A DNA stretch of 64,000 nucleotides, taken from contig NZ_JBBCOR010000007.1 in the NCBI RefSeq assembly GCF_037151175.1, forward strand, positions 62,001-126,000, written 5' to 3'. Under the pieces are notes generated by a model, which saw nothing but the letters and a program-made list of their open reading frames with translations, did no database searches and was not told the DNA's origin. The position numbers and the translations under genes were made by a program. Each line of letters opens with the position of its first letter. The first letter of the stretch is position 1. Shown here piece after piece: positions 26,727-35,546 of the stretch. Source of the stretch: Asaia sp003994335. GTDB taxonomy: Bacteria > Pseudomonadota > Alphaproteobacteria > Acetobacterales > Acetobacteraceae.

Positions 26727-27506
26727 ATGATCGATGGGATAATGACGACAGTACCTACCGCTCCCGACCTGCCGGCTCGTATCCTTATCGTTGAAGACGA
26801 TCCCGGCATGCGAACCCTCATTCAGCGTGCCCTTCAGGGTGACGGCTTCCGGGTCCGCAGCGTCGCCTCTGGCGATGAAATGTGGGACGCTCTCGCTGTC
26901 GGTCCTGTCGATCTCCTCGTCATGGACGTCATGCTTCCCAAGACCAGCGGTGTCGAGCTTTGCCGCGCCATCCGTAACGGTCAGGGAACGAATCATCCGG
27001 GCGAAGCTCCGCTGGCCCAGACTCCAATCATCATGGTCTCTGCCCGAGGCGAGGAACGCGATCGCGTTCTCGGCCTCGAAATCGGCGCCGATGATTACGT
27101 GGCGAAGCCCTTCGGTCAGCGTGAGCTGCTGGCCCGGGTCCGCGCCGTGCTCCGTCGTGGTCAGGGCGCGGCACCAACCGAGGTTTCACGCAAGGAAACG
27201 ATCCTGTTCGCCGGGTGGAAGCTCGATCTGCGTCGTCGTGAACTGACGGACCCGTCTGGTGCCGTCGTCGATATCTCTGGCGCAGAGCATGACCTGCTCA
27301 CAAGCTTCCTGGATAATCCGCAGCGCGTCATCGCCCGTGACCGTTTGCTCGAGCTGTCTCGCACGCGCCTCGGTGACGTGTCGGATCGCAGCATCGACGT
27401 TCTGGTGAGCCGCCTGCGTCGCAAGCTCGGGGCTGACGCCGATGCCCTGATCCGTACGGTCCGTGGTCTCGGCTATATCTTTGTCGCCGAAGTCGAGCGC
27501 GTCTGA
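26727..27506 (+). CDS. OmpR-family response regulator
   Basis: DNA-binding output of a two-component system, 259 aa. Receiver domain: acidic pair in ILIVEDDPGM, phospho-acceptor Asp in LLVMDVMLPK, Thr/Ser-position SARGEERD, and Lys in YVAKPFGQ. A winged-helix domain follows, ending with the typical SDRSIDVLVSRLRRKLG and IRTVRGLGYIF. The start is ATG 26727 or 26742. The sensor kinase gene begins six bases after the stop. The inserted segment RNGQGTNHPGEAPLAQ in the receiver is longer than usual but lies in a loop. Confidence 0.94.
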   Translation: MIDGIMTTVPTAPDLPARILIVEDDPGMRTLIQRALQGDGFRVRSVASGDEMWDALAVGPVDLLVMDVMLPKTSGVELCRAIRNGQGTNHPGEAPLAQTPIIMVSARGEERDRVLGLEIGADDYVAKPFGQRELLARVRAVLRRGQGAAPTEVSRKETILFAGWKLDLRRRELTDPSGAVVDISGAEHDLLTSFLDNPQRVIARDRLLELSRTRLGDVSDRSIDVLVSRLRRKLGADADALIRTVRGLGYIFVAEVERV

Positions 27507-27512
27507 GGCCGA

Positions 27513-28874
27513 ATGCCGTTTTCTCTGGGTGGGGGAGGCACGCCCCGGATCATTCGTCTCTGGCCAGTGGGTCTGGTGGGGCGTGTCAGCGTTGTCCTTC
27601 TGGCAGCCGTCATACTGGTGTTTGTCGCAAGTGCCTTTTTTTACGAAGAGGCCGAGACCTATATCGATGATGACAGCCGGATCACCCAGCTGGCAGAGGA
27701 ACTGAGCACCGATCTGCGCGTGCTGCGCACGACCCCCATAAGCCAGCGCGGCCTTTTGGGGGCGCTTCTTTCAGATAACGGGATCAGCGTGGCGTGGCGT
27801 TCGGCCAACCAGCCGATCGATCTGGACCAGCCGCATCGCCTGCGCCGCGTCGAAGACAGCCTGATTGCAAACGATCGCGATCTCGGGAAAGCCAATATCC
27901 ATGTATGGGCGGATCGGGCTGACTCCTCGAGCATTCATGGCACGCTGCAACTGGCCGATGGCAGTCTTCTGGCCTTCAACGTGCCGGGTATCCTGAAGCA
28001 TCGTCATATGACTGGGGGGCTGGCCTCTGCGGCCATTACCGCTGGTGCAGTTGCTATCGCCGCGGCCATGATCGTGCGTTCTCTAAGCACGCCGCTGCGC
28101 GCGCTCGCGCAGGTGGCGGACAGCATCGCAAAATCCGACGATATGCAATGGACGATGGTCGATGAGCGCGGACCACGCGAAGTGCGTGGTCTGGCGAAAG
28201 CCATCAACAAGATGCAGCATCGTATCCGCCGTCTAATCAATGACAGGACCGAGATCCTGGCAGCGGTTTCCCATGATCTGCGCACGCCGCTTGCCCGGTT
28301 GCGTTTACGTGCCGGTTTCATGGACGATGAGGAGACCCAGGCAGCCATAGAAGCCGATATCGACGAGATGGAGGCGATGGTGACCGGGGTGCTCGCCTAC
28401 CTCGCGGGTGATCTCGATCCGGAGCCTGTCAAGCAGGTCGATCTCGTGGCCATTCTGAACACGTTGCTCGACTCCCAGAGCGATCGCGGCAGGGATACGA
28501 GCTATGAGGGCCCAGACCGGTGCTATGCGCTGGTGCGCCCTCTGGCGATTAAGCGTGTCTTCGCGAACCTGATTGATAATGCCTGCAATTGCGGTGGGGA
28601 TGCTCATGTCACCCTGCGGACCGATGGAAAGACAGCGCTGATCTCGGTCGTCGATGACGGTCCGGGCATTCCCGAGGCTGAGCTCGAAAAGGTTCTTTCG
28701 GCTTTTTACCGCGTGGAAGGATCGCGCTCTCGCGCAACAGGCGGGATGGGGCTTGGCCTGGCCATCGTCACTCGCGAGGTCGGGCGCGCGGGAGGGAAGG
28801 TCGATCTCCATAACGCGCCCGGACGAGGGCTATGCGTCGAGATTACCTTGCCGCTTGGTGTGACGCAGGCCTGA
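27513..28874 (+). CDS. EnvZ-type sensor histidine kinase
   Basis: Inner-membrane sensor, 453 aa. Helix one (about 23-43), a periplasmic sensor of about 110 residues, helix two (about 168-190), then HAMP, dimerisation domain with phospho-His in AAVSHDLRTPLARLR, and ATPase motifs NLIDNAC (N box), VVDDGPGIP (G1) and GGMGLGLAI (G2). It resembles EnvZ. The signal it senses is unknown. It forms an operon with the response regulator just upstream. Confidence 0.93.
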   Translation: MPFSLGGGGTPRIIRLWPVGLVGRVSVVLLAAVILVFVASAFFYEEAETYIDDDSRITQLAEELSTDLRVLRTTPISQRGLLGALLSDNGISVAWRSANQPIDLDQPHRLRRVEDSLIANDRDLGKANIHVWADRADSSSIHGTLQLADGSLLAFNVPGILKHRHMTGGLASAAITAGAVAIAAAMIVRSLSTPLRALAQVADSIAKSDDMQWTMVDERGPREVRGLAKAINKMQHRIRRLINDRTEILAAVSHDLRTPLARLRLRAGFMDDEETQAAIEADIDEMEAMVTGVLAYLAGDLDPEPVKQVDLVAILNTLLDSQSDRGRDTSYEGPDRCYALVRPLAIKRVFANLIDNACNCGGDAHVTLRTDGKTALISVVDDGPGIPEAELEKVLSAFYRVEGSRSRATGGMGLGLAIVTREVGRAGGKVDLHNAPGRGLCVEITLPLGVTQA

Positions 28875-28948
28875 ATCGCGGATAAAGGACTTGCAGAGTC
28901 GCGATTGATGGCACATGTCACGGCAGCAACCGTTATCTGAGAGCCGTG

Positions 28949-29512
28949 ATGTTTATCGAGACCGAGGATACCCCAAACCCCGCCACTCTGAAGTTCCTGC
29001 CCGGTCGTGCTGTGACCGGTCATCGCGGGACCGCCGACTTCGCTGACCCGAAAGCTGCCGAGGGGCGGTCACCGCTTGCCAGCGCGCTCTTCGACGTCGA
29101 GGGCGTCTGCGGTGTGTTTCTCGGCGGTGACTTCATCTCCGTCACCAAGACTGACGAGTTCAGCTGGAATACGCTCAAGCCGGTCCTGCTCACGGCAATC
29201 ACGGCACATTTCGAGTCAGGCGCAGCCTGTCTCGATTCCGTGGCGCAGACGCAGGAAGAGGCGATCGCCCCTGAAGACGAGGCTGTAGTCGCCCAGATTC
29301 GCGAGTTGCTGGACACGCGCGTCCGTCCTGCCGTTGCAGGCGACGGGGGGGATATCGTATTCAGAGGCTATCGCGACGGCATCGTGCGGCTGACCATGCA
29401 GGGAGCCTGTGCCGGATGCCCGTCATCGCGCGCTACGCTCAAGCATGGCGTCGAGAACATGCTGCGCCACTATGTTCCCGAAGTGGTTGCCGTCGAACAG
29501 GTTGAGGATTGA
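28949..29512 (+). CDS. NifU-family Fe-S carrier (Nfu)
   Basis: Carries and delivers Fe-S clusters. 187 aa: N-terminal Nfu domain (FIETEDTPNPATLKFLPG) and a C-terminal NifU domain with VAGDGGDIVF and the cluster-binding CxxC in GACAGCPSS. The GTG three bases earlier is a possible alternative start. It lies upstream of the RutE-like gene with almost no gap. Confidence 0.93.
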   Translation: MFIETEDTPNPATLKFLPGRAVTGHRGTADFADPKAAEGRSPLASALFDVEGVCGVFLGGDFISVTKTDEFSWNTLKPVLLTAITAHFESGAACLDSVAQTQEEAIAPEDEAVVAQIRELLDTRVRPAVAGDGGDIVFRGYRDGIVRLTMQGACAGCPSSRATLKHGVENMLRHYVPEVVAVEQVED

Positions 29513-29516
29513 GAGT

Positions 29517-30134
29517 TTGAGCGAGAGTCATCCAGAGCCCCGTCTCCAGACGTCACTGGATGCATTGTCGCTCGATCAACTGTTTCGCGAGGCGAGAACG
29601 CCCCGGAGCTGGTCCGATCAGCCCGTCGGGCGTGAAATGCTTGTCGCGCTTTACGACTTGCTCAAACTCGGTCCGACCTCCGGCAATTGCTGTCCGGCTC
29701 GCCTCGTTTTCCTCACGGCAGATGACATGAAAGAGCGCCTGCGTCCTGCTCTGTCGCCGGGCAATGTCGAGTCCTGTCTCTCGGCGCCGGTAGTCGTCCT
29801 CGTATGCCACGACCCGCTGTTTTTCGAACATCTCCCCCGGCTGAACAGGGAAGAGGGACTGCGCAACTGGTTTGCCGCCGATGTCGGCCTGTCCGAGGAA
29901 ACCGCAATGCGTAATGGCTCCCTTCAGGGGGGCTATCTCATTTTGGCCGCCCGTGCGCTCGGTCTGGCGGTTGCGCCCTATTCCGGCTTCGACGCCTATT
30001 CAGTTGAGGATGTTTTCCTCAACGACACCGGTTGGCGTGTAAATTTCATCGCGGGCCTCGGTTATCCTGGGCCCGAGAAAGCGCCTGAGCGGGCGATGCG
30101 TCTCGGATTTGACGAAGCCTGCCTGGTGCTCTGA
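29517..30134 (+). CDS. Nitroreductase-family protein, RutE-like
   Basis: FMN-dependent reductase, about 205 aa. It closely follows RutE, the malonic semialdehyde reductase of pyrimidine breakdown: LFREARTPRSW, LKLGPTSGNCCPARLVF, KERLRPALSPGNV, EHLPRLN, YLILAARALGL and LGFDEACLVL. No other rut genes are near, so a different aldehyde or quinone substrate is possible. The start is uncertain: the only early candidates are non-ATG, and I used TTG 29517. It overlaps tsaB by one base. Confidence 0.85.
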   Translation: MSESHPEPRLQTSLDALSLDQLFREARTPRSWSDQPVGREMLVALYDLLKLGPTSGNCCPARLVFLTADDMKERLRPALSPGNVESCLSAPVVVLVCHDPLFFEHLPRLNREEGLRNWFAADVGLSEETAMRNGSLQGGYLILAARALGLAVAPYSGFDAYSVEDVFLNDTGWRVNFIAGLGYPGPEKAPERAMRLGFDEACLVL

Positions 30135-30781
30135 TGCCTGGCTCCGGGTCGCTCCGATGCCTCGTTCTCAATGGTGCCACTCTGGGCGCGGGGGCCAGCG
30201 GGGATATTGCACTCTTCGACGGTGCGTTCTGTGTCGCTCATGAGCGCCTTGAGGGGTTGGGAGCGACAGCTTTCCTGGCTGCTATCTGTCGGAATATGCT
30301 GCGCGCCGCCGCCTGGCTCTCCGGTCCTGATCTCATCGTGGCGGTCACCGGGCCAGGCTCGTTTACAGGATTACGGGCAAGCCTCGCATTTGCAAACGGG
30401 CTGTCCGCCGGATACGGCGCGCGGCTGCGCGGTGTCACGACTGGACAATGCTACAGGGCCAGACCGGAATGGGCGCAGGCGGTATGCGTGACCCATGCGC
30501 GTCGCAATCGCATTTTCGCCGAGTTTTCCGATGGGCGGTTCTGGGCTGGACCACCTGACAGCCTTGATCTACCAGACGAGACGCACGTGATCGGTAATGG
30601 CGTGGCGTCGCTTTCCGGCGCAGCATTGCGGCGCGAGGAGTTGACGCATCCGGATATCACGCTGGTGCTCAAAGCCGGGCTCGCCGTAGCTGATAGCCCT
30701 TCCCTTCAACCCGTCTATGTCGATGCGCCGGAAGCCAAGCTGCCGGCGCAGGGTCTGCGTCCCGCCCCCAGCGTCGGATGA
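30134..30781 (+). CDS. tsaB: tRNA threonylcarbamoyladenosine biosynthesis protein TsaB
   Basis: Partner of TsaD in making the t6A base next to the anticodon of ANN-decoding tRNAs. 215 aa; the ASKHA-fold signature GPGSFTGLRASLAFANGLS is clear, and the N-terminus LVLNGATLGAGAS replaces the usual LxIDTS. It overlaps rimI by four bases (ATGA), the same order as in many bacteria. Confidence 0.92.
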   Translation: MPGSGSLRCLVLNGATLGAGASGDIALFDGAFCVAHERLEGLGATAFLAAICRNMLRAAAWLSGPDLIVAVTGPGSFTGLRASLAFANGLSAGYGARLRGVTTGQCYRARPEWAQAVCVTHARRNRIFAEFSDGRFWAGPPDSLDLPDETHVIGNGVASLSGAALRREELTHPDITLVLKAGLAVADSPSLQPVYVDAPEAKLPAQGLRPAPSVG

Positions 30782-31239
30782 CCGCATTGCGGATTGAACC
30801 TGCCCGGCCGTGCCATGCCGCAGTTTGTTCGGCGGTTCATGAAGCCTGCTTTCCAGAAGCAGAGCGCTGGACCCGCGACGCGTTCCACGCACTGCTTGGC
30901 ACGCCTGGGGCCTTGGGGTGGCTCTCTCTCGACGGAGACCAGCCGCGGGGGCTCATCCTCGTGCGTCAGGCCGGGGATGAGGCAGAAATCCTGACCCTTG
31001 GGGTACATCCCGCCTGCAGACGGCAGGGGCTCGCCCGGGCATTGCTGGATCATGCGGTCGCATTCCTGGCCCAAAGGGCGGTCGAAGCCTTGTTCCTCGA
31101 GGTCTCGACCACGAATGGCGCGGCGCTGGCGCTTTATGCGTGCTGTGGCTTCAGGTCATGCGGTCTGAGGAAGCGTTATTATCCCGACGGGAGTGATGCT
31201 CAGGTTCTGCGTCATGATTTGACGAGTGTGATCCTGTAG
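30778..31239 (+). CDS. rimI: Ribosomal-protein-alanine N-acetyltransferase, GNAT family
   Basis: Acetylates the N-terminal alanine of ribosomal protein S18 (by family). 153 aa; acetyl-CoA binding loop in LGVHPACRRQGLARALL, then LEVSTTNGAALALYACCGF. Position right after tsaB supports RimI rather than another GNAT. Its 3' end overlaps, tail to tail, the minus-strand TusA-like gene by 28 bases. Confidence 0.9.
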   Translation: MTALRIEPARPCHAAVCSAVHEACFPEAERWTRDAFHALLGTPGALGWLSLDGDQPRGLILVRQAGDEAEILTLGVHPACRRQGLARALLDHAVAFLAQRAVEALFLEVSTTNGAALALYACCGFRSCGLRKRYYPDGSDAQVLRHDLTSVIL

Positions 31240-31445
31240 CGCGTTTCGTCTTCATCGTGAGGGTGGGTCTCGAAGGGGGTCTCTCCCAGAGTGTTGAGTA
31301 GAACCCGCACATTCCTCAGTGTTTCTTCACTCTTCAGCAGGATCTCGAGTTCATCGCCTTTAGAGGCCTGATCCAGCGCCAGCCGCACATGGACTGTTGT
31401 CATCGGACAAATCTGCTGGGTGATATCAACAATTTTCACTGTCAT
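31212..31445 (-). CDS. TusA/SirA-like sulfur carrier
   Basis: 77 aa with the conserved CP motif in TQQICPMTTVHVRLAL; the Cys would carry persulfide sulfur, as in TusA. In this group such small proteins take part in sulfur relay to tRNA thiolation or to cofactors. Divergent from mucR; the 95 bases between them hold both promoters. Confidence 0.85.
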   Translation of the reverse strand: MTVKIVDITQQICPMTTVHVRLALDQASKGDELEILLKSEETLRNVRVLLNTLGETPFETHPHDEDETRYRITLVKS

Positions 31446-31499
31446 TATATCTTATCTTCAACTGTATTTTGCAGATTTTCTTGAATTCCATTTACATAT

Positions 31500-31525
31500 G
31501 AGTATATCTTAACGTGTATATACTC
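31500..31525. promoter_or_regulatory. Inverted repeat in the mucR promoter
   Basis: Perfect 8-base arms GAGTATAT and ATATACTC separated by 10 bases, 15 bases before the mucR ATG, in a very AT-rich stretch. MucR/Ros proteins bind AT-rich sites and often repress their own gene, so an autoregulatory operator is likely. Confidence 0.5.
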
Positions 31526-31540
31526 TATGGAGAGAACGGA

Positions 31541-31939
31541 ATGTCGAGCGAGCCGGAAAACCTGACCTTACAAAAGCTGACCACGCAGATTATTTCTGCT
31601 TACGTCACTCATAATGAAATATCGGGGCAGGATCTACCCAATCTTATTCGGACCGTGCATCAGACACTTTCAAATGTCGCAAATACAAAGCCCGAGACTG
31701 TGAAGCCTACACCGGCAGTACCGCCCAAGAAGTCGGTCTTTCCCGATTACATCATCTGTCTCGAAGACGGGAAAAAGCTCAAGCTCCTGCGCCGCCATCT
31801 GCAGACCGTGTATGACATGACACCCCAGCAATATCGCGAGCGCTGGGATCTGCCCCCCGAATATCCGATGGTCGCGCCCAATTATGCCAGTCATCGCTCA
31901 AATCTTGCGCGCAAGATCGGGCTCGGCCACAGGCGATGA
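31541..31939 (+). CDS. MucR/Ros-family transcriptional regulator
   Basis: H-NS-like AT-DNA-binding zinc-finger regulator of alphaproteobacteria, usually controlling exopolysaccharide and surface genes. 132 aa from ATG 31541, with a GGAGAG site. The zinc-finger region is CLEDGKKLKLLRRHL, followed by MTPQQYRERWDLPPEYPMV and the basic end NYASHRSNLARKIGLG, the MucR signature. The N-terminal half holds the oligomerisation helices. Confidence 0.94.
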   Translation: MSSEPENLTLQKLTTQIISAYVTHNEISGQDLPNLIRTVHQTLSNVANTKPETVKPTPAVPPKKSVFPDYIICLEDGKKLKLLRRHLQTVYDMTPQQYRERWDLPPEYPMVAPNYASHRSNLARKIGLGHRR

Positions 31940-31946
31940 GAAAGCC

Positions 31947-31988
31947 GCCCTTTGCCTGCGACTTAACGTTGGCAAAGGGCAGGTTTTT
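31947..31988 (+). terminator. Terminator between mucR and fur
   Basis: GCCCTTTGCC and GGCAAAGGGC arms with a 14-base loop, followed by AGGTTTTT. The hairpin ends only 18 bases before the fur ATG, so fur transcription must start inside or read through it. Confidence 0.85.
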
Positions 31989-32005
31989 CGGCTACGCCGT
32001 ATTCC

Positions 32006-32500
32006 ATGGTATCTGAAGCGAAAGCTGACGCAAAGCGAAGCGGGCGGGCTCAGGAAGAGTCGCGTATCGGGCAACTCTGTATCGAACGAGGCCTGAAAAT
32101 GACAGGGCAGCGTCGCGTCATCGCGCGCGTATTGTCCGAAGCGGAAGATCACCCGGATGTTGAGGAGCTTTATCGCCGCGCCTCGCAGATGGATGCCCGC
32201 ATTTCGATTGCAACGGTCTATCGTACGGTCCGCCTCCTTGAGGAGAAGGGCATTCTCGAGCGTCGCGATTTCGGTGGTGGGCGCGCCAGATACGAGGCGA
32301 GCGAGCCCGGGCATCAGCATCACTACCATCTGATCGATGTCGATAGCGGCCATGTGGTTGAATTTGAAGATGAGGATCATGCCGCCCTGATGGAGACGCT
32401 CGCGCGCCGCCTTGGCTTCGATCTGGTCTCTCATCGTCTCGAACTCTTTGGTCGACGCCTGCCGCAGAAGCCCGGCGAGACAACAGGTCAGGACGGATGA
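32006..32500 (+). CDS. fur: Ferric uptake regulator family protein
   Basis: Metal-dependent repressor, 164 aa. The DNA-binding helix region is LKMTGQRRVIARVLSEAEDH with TVYRTVRLLEEKGILER. Metal-site residues lie in GHQHHYHLIDVDSGHVVEF, with no Cys-x2-Cys. The alphaproteobacterial Fur/Mur pattern DHPDVEELYRRA is present. No Shine-Dalgarno is seen before ATG 32006. Its last codons overlap the next gene (ATGA). Confidence 0.92.
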   Translation: MVSEAKADAKRSGRAQEESRIGQLCIERGLKMTGQRRVIARVLSEAEDHPDVEELYRRASQMDARISIATVYRTVRLLEEKGILERRDFGGGRARYEASEPGHQHHYHLIDVDSGHVVEFEDEDHAALMETLARRLGFDLVSHRLELFGRRLPQKPGETTGQDG

Positions 32501-33396
32501 ACGCCAAACCTTCGCATGCCGAGATGTTTCGCCTGCTTGTCACTGACGGCGAAACAACGTCCCCTGCCGGTCAGTCCCTCTCGACCCTCGACCTTGCGCG
32601 TGATGCCTTTCCGGAACTGCGCGGCGGTCAGCTGGGTGTTCGTATCGCGACGACCGACGCGGAGCGTGAGGCCGCTCAGGCCCTGCGTTACCGTGTCTTC
32701 TTCGAGGAGATGGGCGCCCGGCCGAGTGCGCAGACGGCTCGGTTGAAGCGCGATATCGATGAATTCGATGAGGTCGCGGACCATCTTCTTGTCATCGACC
32801 ACGCCGTGTCTTCAGGTGCGGAGGGTGTGGTCGGCACCTATCGTTTGCTCACCAGCGACAAGGCAGCCTTGCTCGGGCGCTACTACACCTCGAGCGAATA
32901 CGATATCTCGCCCCTGATCGAGTTTCCTGGTCGCCTGCTCGAAGTCGGGCGCTCATGTGTGGACCAGCGTTATCGTGGCCGTTCAGCCATGCAGCTGCTC
33001 TGGCGCGGTATCGCTTCCTATATCTTCCTGCACCGCATCGATGTGTTGTTCGGCTGTGCCAGCCTGCCCGGAACCAACCCGGAGTTGATGGCTGACGAAC
33101 TGACCTATCTCTACCACAATCATCTGGCCCCCCCGGCCTTGCGTATTCGTGCGCTCCCCGATCGCTACGTCGATATGCAACGCAGCGATCCGCATCTGCT
33201 CGATCACAGGAGATGCCTGTCCCGCTTGCCCCCCCTCATCAAGGGCTACCTGCGCCTAGGCGGCTTCATCGGTGATGGAGCGGTGGTTGATGAACAATTC
33301 AACACGACGGATGTTGCCGTGCTCGTGAAAAGCGAGTTGCTGGCCGATAAATACTACCGTCATTACGAGCGCCGCCTGAGGGACGCGCTCGAGTAG
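32497..33396 (+). CDS. OlsB-like ornithine N-acyltransferase (GNAT fold)
   Basis: 299 aa of the OlsB/hemolysin-like acyltransferase family, which transfers a 3-hydroxyacyl group from ACP to ornithine, the first step of ornithine lipids. Typical features: ALRYRVFFEEMGARPS, DIDEFDEVADHLLVID, VVGTYRLLTSD, LEVGRSCVDQRYRGRSAM and SLPGTNPELM. No olsA is next to it. Acetic acid bacteria are known to make ornithine lipids, which fits. It is translationally coupled to fur by a four-base overlap. Confidence 0.85.
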   Translation: MNAKPSHAEMFRLLVTDGETTSPAGQSLSTLDLARDAFPELRGGQLGVRIATTDAEREAAQALRYRVFFEEMGARPSAQTARLKRDIDEFDEVADHLLVIDHAVSSGAEGVVGTYRLLTSDKAALLGRYYTSSEYDISPLIEFPGRLLEVGRSCVDQRYRGRSAMQLLWRGIASYIFLHRIDVLFGCASLPGTNPELMADELTYLYHNHLAPPALRIRALPDRYVDMQRSDPHLLDHRRCLSRLPPLIKGYLRLGGFIGDGAVVDEQFNTTDVAVLVKSELLADKYYRHYERRLRDALE

Positions 33397-33410
33397 ATCA
33401 GGAGCAGAAT

Positions 33411-34937
33411 GTGTCTTTCCGGCTCAGGAATTCTTCCTTCCCGCCGAGCCGGCTCCCATTTTCCACCGGGAAAATGATTCTGGCCGATCTTGTTGTCGGA
33501 GCGTTGACCGCTCTGGCCCTGCCGCCCGTATATTGCCTTCCTGCTTTGGCTCTGGGGTTGCTCTATCTGTATCGCTGCGCCCAGGATGCAGCGACTACCC
33601 GCCAATTGGCCCTGCACGGCTTCCTTTTTGGTCTGGCCTTCCACACGGCGGCGCTGTCCTGGCTGACCAATGCCATTCTCACGCGTGCTCATGAGTTCTG
33701 GTGGGCTGTGCCGATCGCTGCCCCCGGATGCGCGCTCATTCTCGCGCCGTTCATCATGGTGCCCGTTCTCCTATGCCGGCTCGTTCCAGCGGGCCTGATG
33801 CGCATGGTCCTGCTGGCCGCCCTCTGGACACTGGCTGACATGGGAAGGGTCTATATTTTCACCGGCTTTCCCTGGAATCCGACGGGCAGTATCGTCGAGA
33901 TTCCGGGTGTGATCGGCGATATCCTTATCCAGCCAGCCTCTGTCATCGGCGTGGACGGTCTGACCTTCCTCGTCGTTCTGATCGGGCTTCTCGTCTGGCA
34001 CAGCAATCTAACCCGAGCCGTCCTCGCCGGGCTCGTGATCGTGTGGGGGCTAGGCGGATGGTATCGTCTCTCTCATCCGGTCCTGATGCCGGTTTCCAAC
34101 CCTGTGGTTGCGCTCCTGCAGGGGAATGTCCAGGAAAAGGATATTCTCACCCGAAATGGCGCACTCGACGCCTTCAGGCTTTATCTGCGCCTTACGAGTG
34201 AGGGCGTGGCTAAGGCCCGTGATATCGCGGCCGATCGTCCTGTTGTCTATCTTTGGCCAGAATCCGGCTTCCCCGGGTTGCTGGATGAGGAGGAGGGCGC
34301 ACGCCGCATCATCGCCCAGGCCGCAGACGGTGCCTGGGGCATGATCGGCTCGGATCGCCGGGATGCCGAGAACCGCTTCTACAACAGTATCATGGCGCTT
34401 GATGAGAGCGGTCGTATCCAGGCCATATACGACAAGGCGACCCTGGTTCCTTTTGGGGAGTATCAGCCCCGTTTCATCCCGTTCAACCTGCTCCCGGATC
34501 AACTGACGCCGGGGAAAGGTCTCGCGACCTGGTCCTTGCCCGTCCTTGGAGCCGTCGCTCCCATGGTGTGCTACGAGATCATTTTTTCGGGTCATGCGGT
34601 CAGCAGTAAGCGCCCGTACTGGATTGCCAATATCACCAATGATGCCTGGTTCGGAAATAGCGCCGGACCCCGGCAGCATCTGGCCACGGCGAGAATGCGC
34701 GCCGTCGAGGAGGGGCTGCCGGTGGTCCAGGCAGCCAATATGGGGATTACCGCCGCCTTTGACGGGTCAGGGCATCTGCTGGGGCGTTTGCCCTGGGGAA
34801 AGCCGGACAGCCTTGTTGTTGCCTTGCCCCCGCCACACCCACCGACCATCTTCTCATCCTGTGGGAGAACGGTGCCGCTCAGCCTGTGCGCGCTCGCCGC
34901 CATACTGGCTCTTTTGTTTGGGCGCCGTCGAAAATAG
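33411..34937 (+). CDS. lnt: Apolipoprotein N-acyltransferase
   Basis: Adds the third acyl chain to lipoproteins at the periplasmic face of the inner membrane. 508 aa: about seven helices in the first 230 residues, a carbon-nitrogen hydrolase domain, and a closing helix. The triad is intact: Glu284 in WPESGFP, Lys342 in YDKATLVPFGEY, and Cys387 in MVCYEIIF. Starts with GTG 33411 (an ATG 21 codons later is the alternative). Confidence 0.95.
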   Translation: MSFRLRNSSFPPSRLPFSTGKMILADLVVGALTALALPPVYCLPALALGLLYLYRCAQDAATTRQLALHGFLFGLAFHTAALSWLTNAILTRAHEFWWAVPIAAPGCALILAPFIMVPVLLCRLVPAGLMRMVLLAALWTLADMGRVYIFTGFPWNPTGSIVEIPGVIGDILIQPASVIGVDGLTFLVVLIGLLVWHSNLTRAVLAGLVIVWGLGGWYRLSHPVLMPVSNPVVALLQGNVQEKDILTRNGALDAFRLYLRLTSEGVAKARDIAADRPVVYLWPESGFPGLLDEEEGARRIIAQAADGAWGMIGSDRRDAENRFYNSIMALDESGRIQAIYDKATLVPFGEYQPRFIPFNLLPDQLTPGKGLATWSLPVLGAVAPMVCYEIIFSGHAVSSKRPYWIANITNDAWFGNSAGPRQHLATARMRAVEEGLPVVQAANMGITAAFDGSGHLLGRLPWGKPDSLVVALPPPHPPTIFSSCGRTVPLSLCALAAILALLFGRRRK

Positions 34938-35000
34938 ATAATAAAAGGTTAACGCATTGCGATTGGCGCATGCTGTTACCCTCAGTATGAGTCCATATTC

Positions 35001-35486
35001 ATGAACCCTAACGCGAAAAGCGCATCGGCTGCGGGTCCGATCGACGCCCTCGTGGGCGCACGCATCAGACTTCGCCGGACTTCGCTGGGAATGTCTCAGG
35101 AGAAGCTGGGAGCCGCGCTTGGCCTGACTTTCCAGCAGGTACAGAAGTATGAGCGCGGTGCGAACAAGGTCGGTGCAAGCCGCCTGTATGAAATGTCACG
35201 CGTTCTGGACGTGCCAATCGGATTTTTCTTCGATGATCTGACGCGCAATGAGCAGGATGGGGGGCGGTTCGGCCCCCGGACATCGGGATTTTCAGAAACT
35301 CCCCCCACATTCGTGGCCGCTACGGGGGGATGCGTCCCAGATCTGACGGAGCGCGCAGGCGCACCCATCCGGGCCGTTCTCGACGAGGCGGCTCGCGAGT
35401 TGCTGGAAGCCTTCCAGCGCATCGGAGATGAGCGCGTCAGGCACCAACTCGTCAGCCTTGTCAAAAGCATGGCCTCGGCCAGCTAG
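35001..35486 (+). CDS. XRE-family transcriptional regulator
   Basis: 161 aa. Helix-turn-helix at about residues 17-72: VGARIRLRRTSLGMSQEKL, GLTFQQVQKYERGANKVGAS, then SRVLDVPIGFFFDDL. This is the cro/C1-type domain common in alphaproteobacterial chromosomal regulators; the C-terminal half is a helical tail. Target genes are unknown. It is separated from lnt by an AT-rich 63-base gap holding its promoter. Confidence 0.9.
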   Translation: MNPNAKSASAAGPIDALVGARIRLRRTSLGMSQEKLGAALGLTFQQVQKYERGANKVGASRLYEMSRVLDVPIGFFFDDLTRNEQDGGRFGPRTSGFSETPPTFVAATGGCVPDLTERAGAPIRAVLDEAARELLEAFQRIGDERVRHQLVSLVKSMASAS

Positions 35487-35546
35487 GATCGGGCCCCATG
35501 TCGGAGGACTCTCCGCCATGGGGTGCCGCTGTCCGTGGTCTGACCT

